Of a DNA stretch of 64,000 nt, positions 35,757 to 44,602 are shown in pieces. Position 1 is the first letter of the stretch. The number at the start of each line of letters is the position of its first letter. Source of the stretch: Terriglobia bacterium (GTDB taxonomy: Bacteria > Acidobacteriota > Terriglobia > Terriglobales > Acidobacteriaceae); NCBI GenBank assembly GCA_020073645.1, contig JAIQET010000018.1:1-64000 (forward strand). Direction: 5' to 3'. A program made the position numbers and the translations under genes. The notes beneath the pieces are model-generated. The model was not told the origin of the DNA. It made no database searches and saw nothing but the letters and a program-made list of their open reading frames with translations.

Positions 35757-37757
35757 ATGAGTAAACCACTGTTTGATCCTGAGGGCTCGGGCAAAATGCC
35801 TCATCCACTCAAAAGCCTGGCGGAAACACTGTTGTCGCCCAGCCTCCTGGAAGCCATTCCAGACGCCATAGTGGCTGTCAATGAAGAAGGGATTGTCGTT
35901 CAGGTCAATTCGCAAACCCAGGATTTGTTCGGATACACGCGAGACGAACTGATCGGCCAGAAGATCGAGATGCTGGTCCCGGAGCGTCAACGCCTGCAAC
36001 ATCATCATCATCGCGAAGGGTTCGCGGAGCGGCCCAGGATTCGCCGGATGGGAGCGGGGTTGGATCTCTATGGACGGCGCCGGGATGGTTCGGAGTTTCC
36101 CGTGGAGATCAGCCTCAGCCCTGTGGCCATTGGCGACGGACTGCTAGTGCTGAGTGCTATCCGGGATATGAGCGATCGTAAACGCATCGAAGAAGAACTG
36201 CGCCGGGCCCACGAAGACCTTGAGCGGAGGAAGGATCGGCAGCTCTGGGATTACCAAAGCCGGCTGGCGCTGGCCGTCGATTCCTCCCAGGACGCGATCA
36301 TCGGCAAGAACCTCGATGGCATCATTACCCACTGGAACAAGGGCGCGGAACATATCTATGGCTATACAGCGGAAGAGGCGATTGGCAAGTCCATCTCCAT
36401 TCTGGCCTCCAGAGACCGTGCCGATGAAAGCCCGAAGATTCTGGAGATGATCCGCCGAGGGGAGCGCGTGGAATATTTCGAATCGGTGCGGGTCACGAAA
36501 GATGGACGGTACCTGAACGTCTCGATTTCAGTTTCACCGGTCCGCGATGCAGAGGGCGCGATCGTTGGGGCCTTCACGATCGCCCGCAACATCACGGCCC
36601 AGAAACGCGCGGAGGACCAGCTTCGACAAGCGCAGAAGATGGAATCGGTGGGGCGGCTTGCGGGAGGAGTCGCCCACGACTTCAACAATCTCCTGGGGAT
36701 CATTACCGCCAGTGGCGAACTGCTCCGCGGCTTCGTTGAGCGGAATCCCGAGCCCCTGCAGTACATCGACAACATCAGAAAGGCAGCCGAACGCGGTGCA
36801 TCCTTAACCCGGCAGTTGCTGGCGTTCAGCCGCAAACAACTAGTGCAACCGCGTGTCCTGGACTTGAATGAGCAGCTTAAAGAAGTCAGCAAGCTTCTGC
36901 GACCGCTGATGGGGGACGATGTCCAGGTTGTCCTTTCGTGCAGGTCAGCCTCCGCGATTGTTGAGGCAGATCCGGGTCAGTTGGATCAGATCGTGCTGAA
37001 CCTGGCGGTGAATGCGCGGGACGCTATGCCCAGAGGCGGCAAGCTGATCCTCGAAACCGCAGTGATGGAATTCGACCAGGCGTTCGCCGAGCAGCATCCG
37101 CCCATGACAGCGGGAAGGTCCGTGATGCTTGCAATTAGCGACAACGGATGCGGCATGGATGAAGCGACGGTATCGCAGATCTTCGAGCCCTTCTTCACGA
37201 CGAAAGAGACCGGCAAGGGAACGGGGTTGGGCCTGGCTACGGTGTACGGGATCGTGAAACAGAGTGGAGGTCACATCTTGGTCTACAGTGAACCTGGCCG
37301 CGGCACGACGTTCAAGATATATCTGCCATGCGCCGACCACAAACTCGGTCTGGCGACCGGGTTGGAGGCGGAGACCCTGCCGCCGAGAGCCGGGGGGAGG
37401 ACGGTGCTGGTGGTGGAAGATGAGGAGGTGATGCGTGCCCTGACGCGGCATATGTTGGAAGAGCACGGCTATCACGTGGTTGAGGCAGGCGACGGAAAGT
37501 CTGCCCTGGAACGCCTGGGCGCAGAGCATACCTCGGTCGACGTAACCCTCACCGACGTTGTCATGCGAGGCATGAGCGGGCCGGAATTGGTCTTGCGCCT
37601 CATTGAATCGCATCCAGCGATGAGAGTTGTCTACATGTCCGGTTACACCGGCGAACTGCTCGCGGATCACGGTGGGTTGACCCCTGGCGTCAACCTGTTG
37701 GAAAAGCCCTTCACCCGGGCGGGTCTGCTGAAGACAATCCACCATGCACTGGGATGA
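35757..37757 (+). CDS. Hybrid PAS-PAS histidine kinase with C-terminal receiver
   Basis: The protein has 666 residues and no transmembrane segment, so it is a cytoplasmic sensor. PAS1 (about 25-140, 'IPDAIVAVNEEGIVVQVNSQ') and PAS2 (about 160-285, 'SSQDAIIGKNLDGIITHWNK') are followed by HisKA with the phospho-acceptor in 'AGGVAHDFNNLLGIITASGE'. The HATPase carries N-box 'NLAVNARDAMPRGG' and G-boxes 'DNGCGMDEATV' and 'GKGTGLGLATVYGI'. The receiver (about 545-665) has 'VLVVEDEEVMR', the phosphorylatable Asp in 'LTDVVMRGMSG' and 'EKPFTRAGLL'. The 'AHDFNNLL' type commonly acts with orphan regulators; none is adjacent. Confidence 0.93.
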   Translation: MSKPLFDPEGSGKMPHPLKSLAETLLSPSLLEAIPDAIVAVNEEGIVVQVNSQTQDLFGYTRDELIGQKIEMLVPERQRLQHHHHREGFAERPRIRRMGAGLDLYGRRRDGSEFPVEISLSPVAIGDGLLVLSAIRDMSDRKRIEEELRRAHEDLERRKDRQLWDYQSRLALAVDSSQDAIIGKNLDGIITHWNKGAEHIYGYTAEEAIGKSISILASRDRADESPKILEMIRRGERVEYFESVRVTKDGRYLNVSISVSPVRDAEGAIVGAFTIARNITAQKRAEDQLRQAQKMESVGRLAGGVAHDFNNLLGIITASGELLRGFVERNPEPLQYIDNIRKAAERGASLTRQLLAFSRKQLVQPRVLDLNEQLKEVSKLLRPLMGDDVQVVLSCRSASAIVEADPGQLDQIVLNLAVNARDAMPRGGKLILETAVMEFDQAFAEQHPPMTAGRSVMLAISDNGCGMDEATVSQIFEPFFTTKETGKGTGLGLATVYGIVKQSGGHILVYSEPGRGTTFKIYLPCADHKLGLATGLEAETLPPRAGGRTVLVVEDEEVMRALTRHMLEEHGYHVVEAGDGKSALERLGAEHTSVDVTLTDVVMRGMSGPELVLRLIESHPAMRVVYMSGYTGELLADHGGLTPGVNLLEKPFTRAGLLKTIHHALG

Positions 37758-37813
37758 AAACCCCAAACGGGCGTGCGCCGCGCCCGGAGTTCACGCCGGG
37801 ATGATCTTCCTTC

Positions 37814-37825
37814 TATAGTCGAATG
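37814..37825 (+). promoter_or_regulatory. TATAGT -10 with 6-nt gap to ATG 37826
   Basis: TATAGT (37814-37819) lies 6 nt before ATG 37826 and 3 nt before the alternative ATG 37823. The 6-nt gap matches the other leaderless-type starts in the window, so I prefer ATG 37826. Confidence 0.45.
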
Positions 37826-38290
37826 ATGCCTAGCCATTATCGCTCTGACGGGAGGGCGCTCGTGGGAGGAGAGTCCCCACTCGGTATGACGGCTATTGGC
37901 GTCTTCCTATTCTTCGGCGCCATCATGGCCTGTCTTGCGGGAACCACATTACTTTGGCGGGGCACCGTGCTCGATCGCATGTGGGCTCTGAATCCGACCG
38001 CCTATGAGCAGCTCGCACCCTTGGGTAGAACCGTTGGGGGCGTCTTTGTGATCCTCAGCGCAAGTCTGGCAGTTGCTGGGGTGGGCTGGTTGAGGCGACG
38101 CGTTTGGGGTTGGGCGTTGGCCGTGGTCATTATCGCAACCCAGGTTGTAGGGGATCTGGTGAATGTCTTTCTGGGGCAGCTTGTCAGAGGCGGGGCAGGG
38201 GTGATCATTGCCGGGGCGCTGCTGTTTTACCTTCTGCGGCCGCGGGTCAGAGCGGCTTTTGGGCGAGGCACGGAGTCCGGGACTCGTTAG
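37826..38290 (+). CDS. Small integral membrane protein, 154 aa
   Basis: It has four hydrophobic helices ('GMTAIGVFLFFGAIMACLAG', 'VGGVFVILSASLAVAGVGW', 'GWALAVVIIATQVVGDLV', 'GGAGVIIAGALLFYLL'), a short charged N-terminus and an Arg-rich C-terminus. I recognise no named family, though the topology is that of small conserved bacterial membrane proteins of unknown role. It follows the histidine kinase gene by 65 nt but has its own promoter-like TATAGT. The 3' end is followed by an AT-richer repeat region. Confidence 0.75.
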   Translation: MPSHYRSDGRALVGGESPLGMTAIGVFLFFGAIMACLAGTTLLWRGTVLDRMWALNPTAYEQLAPLGRTVGGVFVILSASLAVAGVGWLRRRVWGWALAVVIIATQVVGDLVNVFLGQLVRGGAGVIIAGALLFYLLRPRVRAAFGRGTESGTR

Positions 38291-38409
38291 GAATTGTTGA
38301 TTCTTGATTATTGATTAACAAAGAGTGTCGTGGGATCTTCGGCTCGACTGTCTGCCGATTCGCAGTCAACAATTCTTCTCCGTGCTTCTGTGTCTCTGTG
38401 GTGAAAATA
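38291..38409. repeat. Composite intergenic repeat upstream of deoC
   Basis: GAATTGTTGA (38291-38300) and TCAACAATTC (38366-38375) form a perfect 10-bp inverted repeat around a TTGATTATTGATT stretch. Directly after it comes CTCCGTGCTTCTGTGTCTCTGTGGTG, a CACAGAG-type dispersed repeat, ending in GAAAAT 6 nt before the deoC ATG. The segment is visibly richer in A+T than its surroundings. Confidence 0.55.
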
Positions 38410-38414
38410 CAGTC

Positions 38415-39092
38415 ATGCCGATTACCTGGCGGAGCCTGGCGGGGATGATCGATCACACGAATCTGCGCCCGGAGGCGACGAGGGAGCAGATCGTCCGCCT
38501 GTGTGACGAAGCTCGCGAATACCTCTTTGCGGCAGTTGCGGTCAACCCTTGCTATGTGGCTCTGGCTCACTCCCGCTTAGAGGGCAGCGGGGTGAAAGTG
38601 GCAACCGTGGTCGGCTTTCCGCTGGGGGCCACTCTCACCAGCGTGAAACGCTTTGAGGCGGAAGGGGCCTTGCGGCTGGGCGCGGGCGAGATTGACATGG
38701 TCCTGAACATTGGAGCGCTCAAGTCGGGCGATCGGGAAGTGACGTTGTCCGACATCCGCAGCGTGGCCGAAGTGACTCACGCGCACGGTGGGTTGCTCAA
38801 AGTCATCCTCGAGACCGGTCTTCTTACCGACGACGAGAAAAAGATGGCCTGTGAGATCAGCGTCGAGGCGAAAGCAGATTTCGTGAAGACATCCACCGGC
38901 TTTCTGGGCGGAGGCGCAACCGTAGCTGACGTCGCGCTCATGCGCCGCATCGTGGGGACTGCGGTCGGGGTGAAAGCTTCCGGGGGAATTCGAACCGCGG
39001 ACGATGCGAAGGCAATGATTGCGGCGGGGGCCAACCGCATCGGTACCAGCAGTGGGGTAAGCATCATCCGCGAAATGCGCGGAGTGTCATAA
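38415..39092 (+). CDS. deoC: Deoxyribose-phosphate aldolase
   Basis: The enzyme cleaves 2-deoxyribose-5-phosphate to acetaldehyde and glyceraldehyde-3-phosphate in deoxynucleoside breakdown. Of 225 residues, the N-terminus '[16 protein letters not shown]', '[14 protein letters not shown]', '[15 protein letters not shown]', the Schiff-base Lys in '[16 protein letters not shown]' and '[14 protein letters not shown]' are all conserved. ATG 38415 is the usual N-terminus; the ORF-track start at 38325 lies inside repeat sequence. No Shine-Dalgarno is present. It converges with nupC (6-nt overlap), and a phosphorylase remnant lies beyond, so a nucleoside-salvage cluster is evident. Confidence 0.95.
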   Translation: MPITWRSLAGMIDHTNLRPEATREQIVRLCDEAREYLFAAVAVNPCYVALAHSRLEGSGVKVATVVGFPLGATLTSVKRFEAEGALRLGAGEIDMVLNIGALKSGDREVTLSDIRSVAEVTHAHGGLLKVILETGLLTDDEKKMACEISVEAKADFVKTSTGFLGGGATVADVALMRRIVGTAVGVKASGGIRTADDAKAMIAAGANRIGTSSGVSIIREMRGVS

Positions 39093-40331
39093 CAACATTC
39101 CTGCAATCGAGGCGGACATCAGGTTCGCCATGGTTCCTGCCAGCATGGCGCGCACGCCGAGGCGTGCCAGCTCACCCTTTTTGTTGGGCGCGAGCGCGCC
39201 GATCCCCCCGATCTGGATGCCGATCGAACCCAGGTTGGCAAAGCCACAGAGGGCGAACGTAGCGATGGTGAAAGAGCGCGGGTCGAGCGCGGCTCGCTGC
39301 GGTCCCAGCAGGGAGAATGCGACCAGTTCGTTCAGCACCATGCGCGTTCCCAGCAGATTGCCGATGATGGGGCAATCGTGCCAGGGGATGCCAATGAGCC
39401 ACGCAATGGGGGCGAACAGGGTGCCGAGGATTTTTTCCAGGCTGCTAGGAAACCAGGCGAATCCGTAGTGCGCCAAGCCGTTGTGGATGCCGCCCAGGAT
39501 GCCATTGGAGAGGGCTATCAGGGCGAGGAAGGAAATCAACATGGCGGCTACGTTCAGCGCCAGGTGCAAGCCGTCGGTCGTGCCGCGGGCGACAGCAGCC
39601 AGCACGTTCTCAGTTTTCTCTGCGGCCGCTTCTTCTGCCGGCATGTCCACCCGGCCGGCGGTTTTCGACTCTTCGGTTTCCGGCACCAGCATTTTCGCCA
39701 CCAGGATGGTGCCTGGGGCCGTCATGATGACTGCGCTCAGCAGGTGCTTGGGCTCGATGCCGAAGAAAATGTACGCAGCCATGATCCCGCCCGAGACGTG
39801 GGCCATGCCGCTGGTCATGACGGTCATGAGTTCCGAGCGGGTGAGGTCGGGCAAAAAGGGGCGGATGGTGAGCGGGGCCTCGGTCTGTCCCATGAAGATG
39901 CTGGCGGCAACATTGAGCGACTCGGCGCCGCTTGCGCCCATGAAGCGGGTCATGACCCGCGCTAGTTGCCGGATGATGAACTGCATAATGCCGTAGTGAT
40001 AGAGGACGGCGAAAAAGGCGGCAATAAAGATGATGGTGGGCAGCACCTGGAACGCCAAGACAAGACCGAAATGGGAGCCCTGTTTCCCAAGGTCCCCAAA
40101 GACAAACTGGGAGCCGGCAAAGGAATAGCTGAGCAGGCGATTGACGGCGTCCCCTGCCTTCTGGAACAAGGCGCGGCCCAGGTCGCTGCGCAGCACGAAC
40201 ACCGCGAAGACGAACTGCAGGCCGAGTCCCCAAGCCACGGTTTTGATGCGAATGGCGCGGCGGTTGGTGGAGAAGGCATAGGCCAGCCCCAGCATGGCCA
40301 GCAGACCGAGAATCCCGGTGAATCGGCCCAT
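39087..40331 (-). CDS. nupC: Concentrative nucleoside transporter (NupC/CNT family)
   Basis: This proton- or sodium-coupled nucleoside importer has 414 residues and the CNT fold. Motifs include '[20 protein letters not shown]', '[22 protein letters not shown]' (nucleoside-binding loop), '[21 protein letters not shown]' and '[22 protein letters not shown]'. A long cytoplasmic loop rich in Glu/Ala sits mid-protein. The ATG directly follows the TGA of the phosphorylase remnant (TGAATG), showing that these were once one operon. The 3' end overlaps deoC on the other strand. Confidence 0.94.
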   Translation of the reverse strand: MGRFTGILGLLAMLGLAYAFSTNRRAIRIKTVAWGLGLQFVFAVFVLRSDLGRALFQKAGDAVNRLLSYSFAGSQFVFGDLGKQGSHFGLVLAFQVLPTIIFIAAFFAVLYHYGIMQFIIRQLARVMTRFMGASGAESLNVAASIFMGQTEAPLTIRPFLPDLTRSELMTVMTSGMAHVSGGIMAAYIFFGIEPKHLLSAVIMTAPGTILVAKMLVPETEESKTAGRVDMPAEEAAAEKTENVLAAVARGTTDGLHLALNVAAMLISFLALIALSNGILGGIHNGLAHYGFAWFPSSLEKILGTLFAPIAWLIGIPWHDCPIIGNLLGTRMVLNELVAFSLLGPQRAALDPRSFTIATFALCGFANLGSIGIQIGGIGALAPNKKGELARLGVRAMLAGTMANLMSASIAGMLL

Positions 40332-40550
40332 TCAGTTTGCCTTGGCGGAACCTTCGATGATGCGATGAACCAGCGGTCGCGGGCGAACGGGAGGTCGATC
40401 GGCGATCTGATAACTGCGTTCGATCAATGTCCGTGCCCGAGATGCACGCTCTTGGGAATTGTAGTGAATCGCGCACAGCGGCTCGCCCGCAATCACCGGG
40501 TCCGGAACCTTGTTGTGCAACACGAGGCCGATGGCGGAATCGGCCAGTGG
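40332..40550 (-). pseudogene. C-terminal remnant of pyrimidine-nucleoside/thymidine phosphorylase
   Basis: About 70 residues survive, beginning 'ADSAIGLVLHNKVPDPVIAG' and including 'EPLCAIHYNS'. This is the small C-terminal domain (PYNP_C) of pyrimidine nucleoside phosphorylases, which precedes the stop in full-length enzymes of about 430 residues. Upstream of about 40550 the homology ends, and a TAA closes the frame near 40600, just short of the tRNA-Gly gene. The catalytic alpha/beta domain is gone, so no activity is expected. The stop codon abuts the nupC ATG. Prodigal-like callers may list a 63-aa CDS from GTG 40523. Confidence 0.7.
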
Positions 40551-40621
40551 GGAGCGAGACTGAGGGCGTGTTGCGAGGGACCGGGAGTCGGTGATAAATT
40601 CGCCTTACCTACCGTAGGCGA

Positions 40622-40696
40622 GCGGGAGTAGTTCAGCGGTAGAACGCCAGCTTCCCAAGCTGGATGTCGCCGGTTCGATCCCGGTCTCCCGCTCCA
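40622..40696 (+). tRNA. tRNA-Gly(CCC)
   Basis: A full cloverleaf can be drawn. The acceptor stem is GCGGGAG / CTCCCGC, the D arm GTTCAGCGGTAGAAC, and the anticodon stem CCAGC / GCTGG with loop TTCCCAA (anticodon CCC). The T arm is CGCCGGTTCGATCCCGG. The discriminator U, usual for bacterial glycine tRNAs, is followed by an encoded CCA. No integrase or att duplication is visible beside it. Confidence 0.95.
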
Positions 40697-40799
40697 ATCT
40701 TCCCTTCATTCAACGAAGTGTTGGTGCCGGTGTGGTTTCGAAGAGAACAAGTCGGTGGCGGTTGGCGGCGCGGCGGGCGACGGCGCTCACGGCTGACCG

Positions 40800-42407
40800 C
40801 TAGCGTGGGGGGTTCACCCGTCCAGACGGGCGGGGCCGCCCGGCCTTGACAGAAGCACCGGTGTGGAAGTAGTTGACAAGGTAGCGCGCGGTCAGAGTTT
40901 CACCGGTCCCGCTCCGCATGATGCCATCGAGGGTCTGCTCTGCGCCTCGAGAGTAGAAACGTCTTCTGAGGTAGACGCCTGCATTCCGGCCCCATTGACG
41001 ACCGAATTGTTGATCCACCCGATGATCGATCTGGCGCGCGACCATTTCTGCCACCACGTAGCTCTGCAGGTAGATAGGATCAGAACCGTAGAACGGGTTG
41101 TAAGCCCAGACAGCGGCGCCGTGCATGTCCACGCCCAGATACTTGGTATGGATGCGGTTGTAGAGGGCTGCGAGATCCTGGTCGGGTTCGGTATAGGCCT
41201 CGAATTCGAAGAGTGAGTCCGCCATCGTCTCCCGCAGTTGAAACATGCACTTGAGCTTGTAGGTTTCCCCCACAACACGGGCCTCGTCCGGGGTGAGGCC
41301 AAACAAGGCGGTGTCCACTTCGGGGCGGTACAGCATGAGCGCCATCACTTGCGCCACACCTTCATCGAAGGGCTCGGCGAAGTTGGCACGTAACAGGAAA
41401 GACGGTTCGTTGATCATGCTGTAGTGCAGGGCGTGTCCGGTGGCGTGAAGCAGGCGATCGTAGAAGAAGATGCCGGTGTAACGGTTCGCCAGGATTTTTA
41501 CTTCTTTCCCGTAGAGGATGGGGTAAGCGGCGCCGCCAAAACTCAGATCGGCAACCCGCATATCCACTCCCAGTTGATCGAGGTCGTAACCCAGGCCGGC
41601 AGCCAACTGTTTGGTCTTGGCCCACCCATCGCCGGGTACGAACATCTTCTGTTCGAATTCGTTGGTCAGCGTGGAAAAATAGAACTCCAGGTCCCAGGGC
41701 TCGACTTGGTCAACGTGAAGTTCGGTGCGGACGCGATCCAGCAGGGCGCGATAGTCGGTCTCGGTCTGACTGCGAATCTCTTCGAACCAATCGAACAGCT
41801 TCTCCGTCTCAACCCCCTTGCGGCGCAGCATGAAGGTGGAGAAGAGGCCGTCGGTGTAGCGCGTGGCCAGATCATTGCGCAGCTTGACCGCCTGCCGAAT
41901 GCGCCCGCTGTTCACGGCGGTAATCTGGGCGCGGGCTTTCCAGGCCTGCTGGCGAAGTACGCGATCGGAGCTGTGGGCGACGATGTTGCTCAGTTCGGCG
42001 CGGGTGAGTTGCTGATCTCCAACCTTGTAGCGGATGAGGTTCTCCTCGCGGGTGATTTCCTCCACGATGGCGGTCAGCTTGGGATCGTTGGTGATCCTGG
42101 TGTAAGTGGCCTCTTCCAGAAAGAGTTCGCGACGGCGGCGGAGCAGAGGGGCGCGAAAACGGGCTGCGGTTAGATCGTGCAGGAACTGGTCGTCGCTGAC
42201 CACGGCGCGGATTTGATCCTGAATAGGGCGTGAGGAGAGGCTCTCGTCGCCCAGGGCGATCTTGTACTCGGTGTGCCAGTACTGGGCGTAGAGATCTTCT
42301 AATTGCTTTTCCTTGGCGTCGAGCTGTGCTGCGATACCAGGCTGCGTTTCCGCCGCCAGGGGGCAGAGCAGCACGAGCAGCCACGGGAGTGCACGCCACA
42401 GGCACAT
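40800..42407 (-). CDS. M2/M3-like gluzincin homologue, exported, with altered zinc motif
   Basis: This largely helical protein of 535 residues has a signal peptide ('ALPWLLVLLCPLAAETQ') and resembles M2 (ACE-like) and M3 oligopeptidases. Evidence includes 'DLEFYFSTLTNEFEQKMFVP', the active-site helix 'LLHATGHALHYSM' and 'FAEPFDEGVAQVMALML' as third-ligand helix. The expected HExxH reads HATGH: both histidines remain, but the catalytic Glu is Ala. The reading frame is intact around it, so this is substitution rather than decay and points to a pseudo-peptidase or a changed mechanism. ATG 42407 is preceded by TTTAAT with a 6-nt gap and no Shine-Dalgarno, suggesting a leaderless mRNA. Confidence 0.75.
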   Translation of the reverse strand: MCLWRALPWLLVLLCPLAAETQPGIAAQLDAKEKQLEDLYAQYWHTEYKIALGDESLSSRPIQDQIRAVVSDDQFLHDLTAARFRAPLLRRRRELFLEEATYTRITNDPKLTAIVEEITREENLIRYKVGDQQLTRAELSNIVAHSSDRVLRQQAWKARAQITAVNSGRIRQAVKLRNDLATRYTDGLFSTFMLRRKGVETEKLFDWFEEIRSQTETDYRALLDRVRTELHVDQVEPWDLEFYFSTLTNEFEQKMFVPGDGWAKTKQLAAGLGYDLDQLGVDMRVADLSFGGAAYPILYGKEVKILANRYTGIFFYDRLLHATGHALHYSMINEPSFLLRANFAEPFDEGVAQVMALMLYRPEVDTALFGLTPDEARVVGETYKLKCMFQLRETMADSLFEFEAYTEPDQDLAALYNRIHTKYLGVDMHGAAVWAYNPFYGSDPIYLQSYVVAEMVARQIDHRVDQQFGRQWGRNAGVYLRRRFYSRGAEQTLDGIMRSGTGETLTARYLVNYFHTGASVKAGRPRPSGRVNPPR

Positions 42408-42419
42408 GGGCGCATTAAA
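42408..42419 (-). promoter_or_regulatory. TTTAAT -10 with 6-nt gap to ATG 42407
   Basis: On the minus strand TTTAAT (42419-42414) is followed by GCGCCC and ATG. This is the same spacing as at 32660, 37814 and 61203. Confidence 0.45.
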
Positions 42420-42570
42420 CCACACCGCAATTGCCCTGAAACCTGACCTTGGTAACCAGGGGCGGGAGTGTGCCACACGATAAATTCTGCCCGGCTATCG
42501 CTTTCTACTTGTTCCGGTTTCAAACCTGCGTTTATTCTGATCGTTCGTTTTATGACTGCGAACTGCGTCC

Positions 42571-43824
42571 ATGAGACCCCTGAGGCGTTGGAAGACCCGG
42601 ATCCTGCTGTTCTTCGCGGTGGTGGGGCCGGGATTCATTACCGCGAACGTCGACAACGATGCCAATGGCATTTATACGTACTCGTCCGCCGGGGCGCAGT
42701 TCGGCCACATGCTGCTGTGGACCATGATTCCCATCACGCTGGCGCTGATTGTGGTGCAGGAGATCTCGGCGCGCATGGGAGCGGTCACCGGCAAGGGCTT
42801 GAGCGATCTCATCCGCGAAGAGTTTGGTCTGCGCATCACCTTCTTCATGATGCTGGGAATTCTCATCATCAATTTCGGTAACGTGGTGGGGGAGTTCGCG
42901 GGCATCGCCGGTAGCCTGGAATTGTTCGGCCTTTCCAAGTACATTACCGTTCCCATCTGCGCGGTCATCGTATGGCTGATCGTGGTTAAAGGACAGTACA
43001 AGAGCGTGGAGAAGGTGTTTCTGGTCGCCTCGTTCTTTTACGTGACCTACATTTTTGCCGGGGTGTTGGCGAAGCCCGCCTGGATCGAGGCGCTGGTAGC
43101 CACGGTAAAGCCTCCCCACAAAGAAATGTTCGTGCAACAGAGCTACCTGTACATGGTGATCGGGGTGGTGGGAACGACGATCGCACCCTGGATGCAGTTT
43201 TACCTGCAGTCTTCCATCGTGGAAAAAGGAGTCAGCAAGCGGCAGTACAAGGCTTCGCAGATTGACGTGGTGGCGGGATGCATCTTCACCGACGTGGTGG
43301 CGTGGTTCATCATCGTGGCCTGTGCGGCGACGCTGTACGCCCACGGCTATCACAACATTGCCGACGCCAAAGACGCGGCCCAAGCCCTGCACCCGCTGGC
43401 GGGAGACTACGCCTACATCCTGTTTGCCATGGGCTTGTTCAATGCCTCGCTGTTTGCGGCCTCGATCCTGCCCCTGTCGACGGCGTACACGGTGTGCGAG
43501 GGGTTGGGATTCGAATCCGGGGTGGGGAAGAAATTCGGGGAGGCGCCGGTATTCTACTGGTTGTACACGGCGTTGATTGTGGCGGGGGCAGGGGTGATCC
43601 TGATCCCGGACCTGCCGCTGGTGAAGATCGCCATTCTGTCCCAGGTGGTGAATGGAATTGCGGTGCCGCCTGTGCTTGTCTTCATGCTGTTGCTGGTGAA
43701 CAAGAAAGAACTCATGGGCGAGTACGTCAACTCGCGGGCATACAACATTGTGGCCTGGGCAACCACGGTGCTCATGGTGGTGTTGAGCATTGCGTGGTTC
43801 TGGACGCTGCGGGCGGGCGGGTAG
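42571..43824 (+). CDS. NRAMP-related divalent metal transporter with divergent metal site
   Basis: This polytopic protein of 417 residues has eleven or so hydrophobic helices and NRAMP-like loops ('GPGFITANVDNDANGIYTYS', 'QEISARMGAVTGKGLSDLI', 'NFGNVVGEFAGIAGS'). In classical NRAMP the TM1 motif is DPGN and TM6 carries MPH; here TM1 reads 'VDNDANG' and TM6 'TIAPWMQFYLQSS'. The metal-binding residues therefore differ from Mn/Fe transporters. This resembles the NRAMP-related group (NRMT), for which Mg2+/Mn2+ transport has been described, but the assignment is inference. Start ATG 42571 lacks a clear Shine-Dalgarno. No regulator is adjacent. Confidence 0.8.
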   Translation: MRPLRRWKTRILLFFAVVGPGFITANVDNDANGIYTYSSAGAQFGHMLLWTMIPITLALIVVQEISARMGAVTGKGLSDLIREEFGLRITFFMMLGILIINFGNVVGEFAGIAGSLELFGLSKYITVPICAVIVWLIVVKGQYKSVEKVFLVASFFYVTYIFAGVLAKPAWIEALVATVKPPHKEMFVQQSYLYMVIGVVGTTIAPWMQFYLQSSIVEKGVSKRQYKASQIDVVAGCIFTDVVAWFIIVACAATLYAHGYHNIADAKDAAQALHPLAGDYAYILFAMGLFNASLFAASILPLSTAYTVCEGLGFESGVGKKFGEAPVFYWLYTALIVAGAGVILIPDLPLVKIAILSQVVNGIAVPPVLVFMLLLVNKKELMGEYVNSRAYNIVAWATTVLMVVLSIAWFWTLRAGG

Positions 43825-44028
43825 CGGAGCACAAGATCTGTTACGGAGGAAGGTCAAGCCCGACTCTAACGGTCATAGGCTTTCTGCGGTGAGACCATAG
43901 CCTCATTGTGTCCCTGGCCAAGGTCTACATACACGATCAATATCGGGTACTTTCGCGCTCTTGACTAAAGAGCTGAAATACGACACCCTGTCGCCCCGTG
44001 TGCTCGGAGTACACTTGGAGGCTCCTGC

Positions 44029-44595
44029 TTGGACCCCACGATCTCGTCGCTCATTGGCGCAGCCGAACAAGGAGACAAGTCCGCCGCTGAAGGGCTTTTC
44101 GCGGTGCTTTACGCGGAACTGCACCGCATGGCCAAGCGCGAACTGGCGCGGCAAGGGGGGCCGGTGAGCCTCAGCGCGACAACCCTTGTGCATGAAGCGT
44201 ACCTAGACATGGCTGGGCGTGAGGGCCCGTTGTTTCCCGACCGGGCACGATTCATGGGGTATGCGGCGCGGGTGATGCGGGGACTGATCGTCGACCATGC
44301 CCGGGAACGGCACGCCCAGAAACGCGGCGGCCTGTTTGAGATTACTTCGCTCGACATTGAAGCGATGGAGGCCGCGGTTGACCACCGGGAGCTTGCGCAA
44401 ATCAGCGAGGCGTTGGACGATCTTGGCAAAGTGGAACCTGTCCTCGCCGAGATCGTCGACTTGAAGTTCTTCTGCGGTTTCTCGTTCGGGGAAATCGCCG
44501 CCATGCGAAACGTATCAGAACGCACGGTGCAGCGAAACTGGGAGAAAGCGCGCATTTATCTCCATCGGAAGATTCGCGCTGATTTGTCGCTCTGA
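44029..44595 (+). CDS. ECF-type RNA polymerase sigma factor
   Basis: This extracytoplasmic-function sigma factor has 188 residues and is of the sigma-70 ECF subgroup common in Acidobacteria and Planctomycetes. Region 2 is 'LYAELHRMAKRELARQGGP' through 'FMGYAARVMRGLIVDHARER'; region 4 has the HTH 'FSFGEIAAMRNVSERTVQRN'. TTG 44029 is the start, with GGAGG at a suitable distance. No anti-sigma factor is present; a Ser/Thr kinase gene starts 7 nt after its stop and is the likely regulator, as in known ECF groups activated by phosphorylation. The 204-nt spacer upstream shows nothing further. Confidence 0.92.
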   Translation: MDPTISSLIGAAEQGDKSAAEGLFAVLYAELHRMAKRELARQGGPVSLSATTLVHEAYLDMAGREGPLFPDRARFMGYAARVMRGLIVDHARERHAQKRGGLFEITSLDIEAMEAAVDHRELAQISEALDDLGKVEPVLAEIVDLKFFCGFSFGEIAAMRNVSERTVQRNWEKARIYLHRKIRADLSL

Positions 44596-44602
44596 GGAGT
44601 CC

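Noticed and set aside
35494-35760. 88-aa ORF in the hydrolase/kinase spacer
   Set aside because: No Shine-Dalgarno, no recognisable motif, and it spans the likely kinase promoter.
40550-40700. Integrative element at tRNA-Gly
   Set aside because: No integrase, no duplicated tRNA 3' end, and the broken gene lies on the 5' side of the tRNA.
41400-41440. Frameshift as the cause of the HATGH motif
   Set aside because: Residues on both sides stay in family register in the same frame, so a substitution fits better than an indel.
42550-43857. 435-aa minus-strand ORF opposite the NRAMP-like gene
   Set aside because: His-rich antisense shadow; the plus-strand frame encodes a coherent membrane protein.
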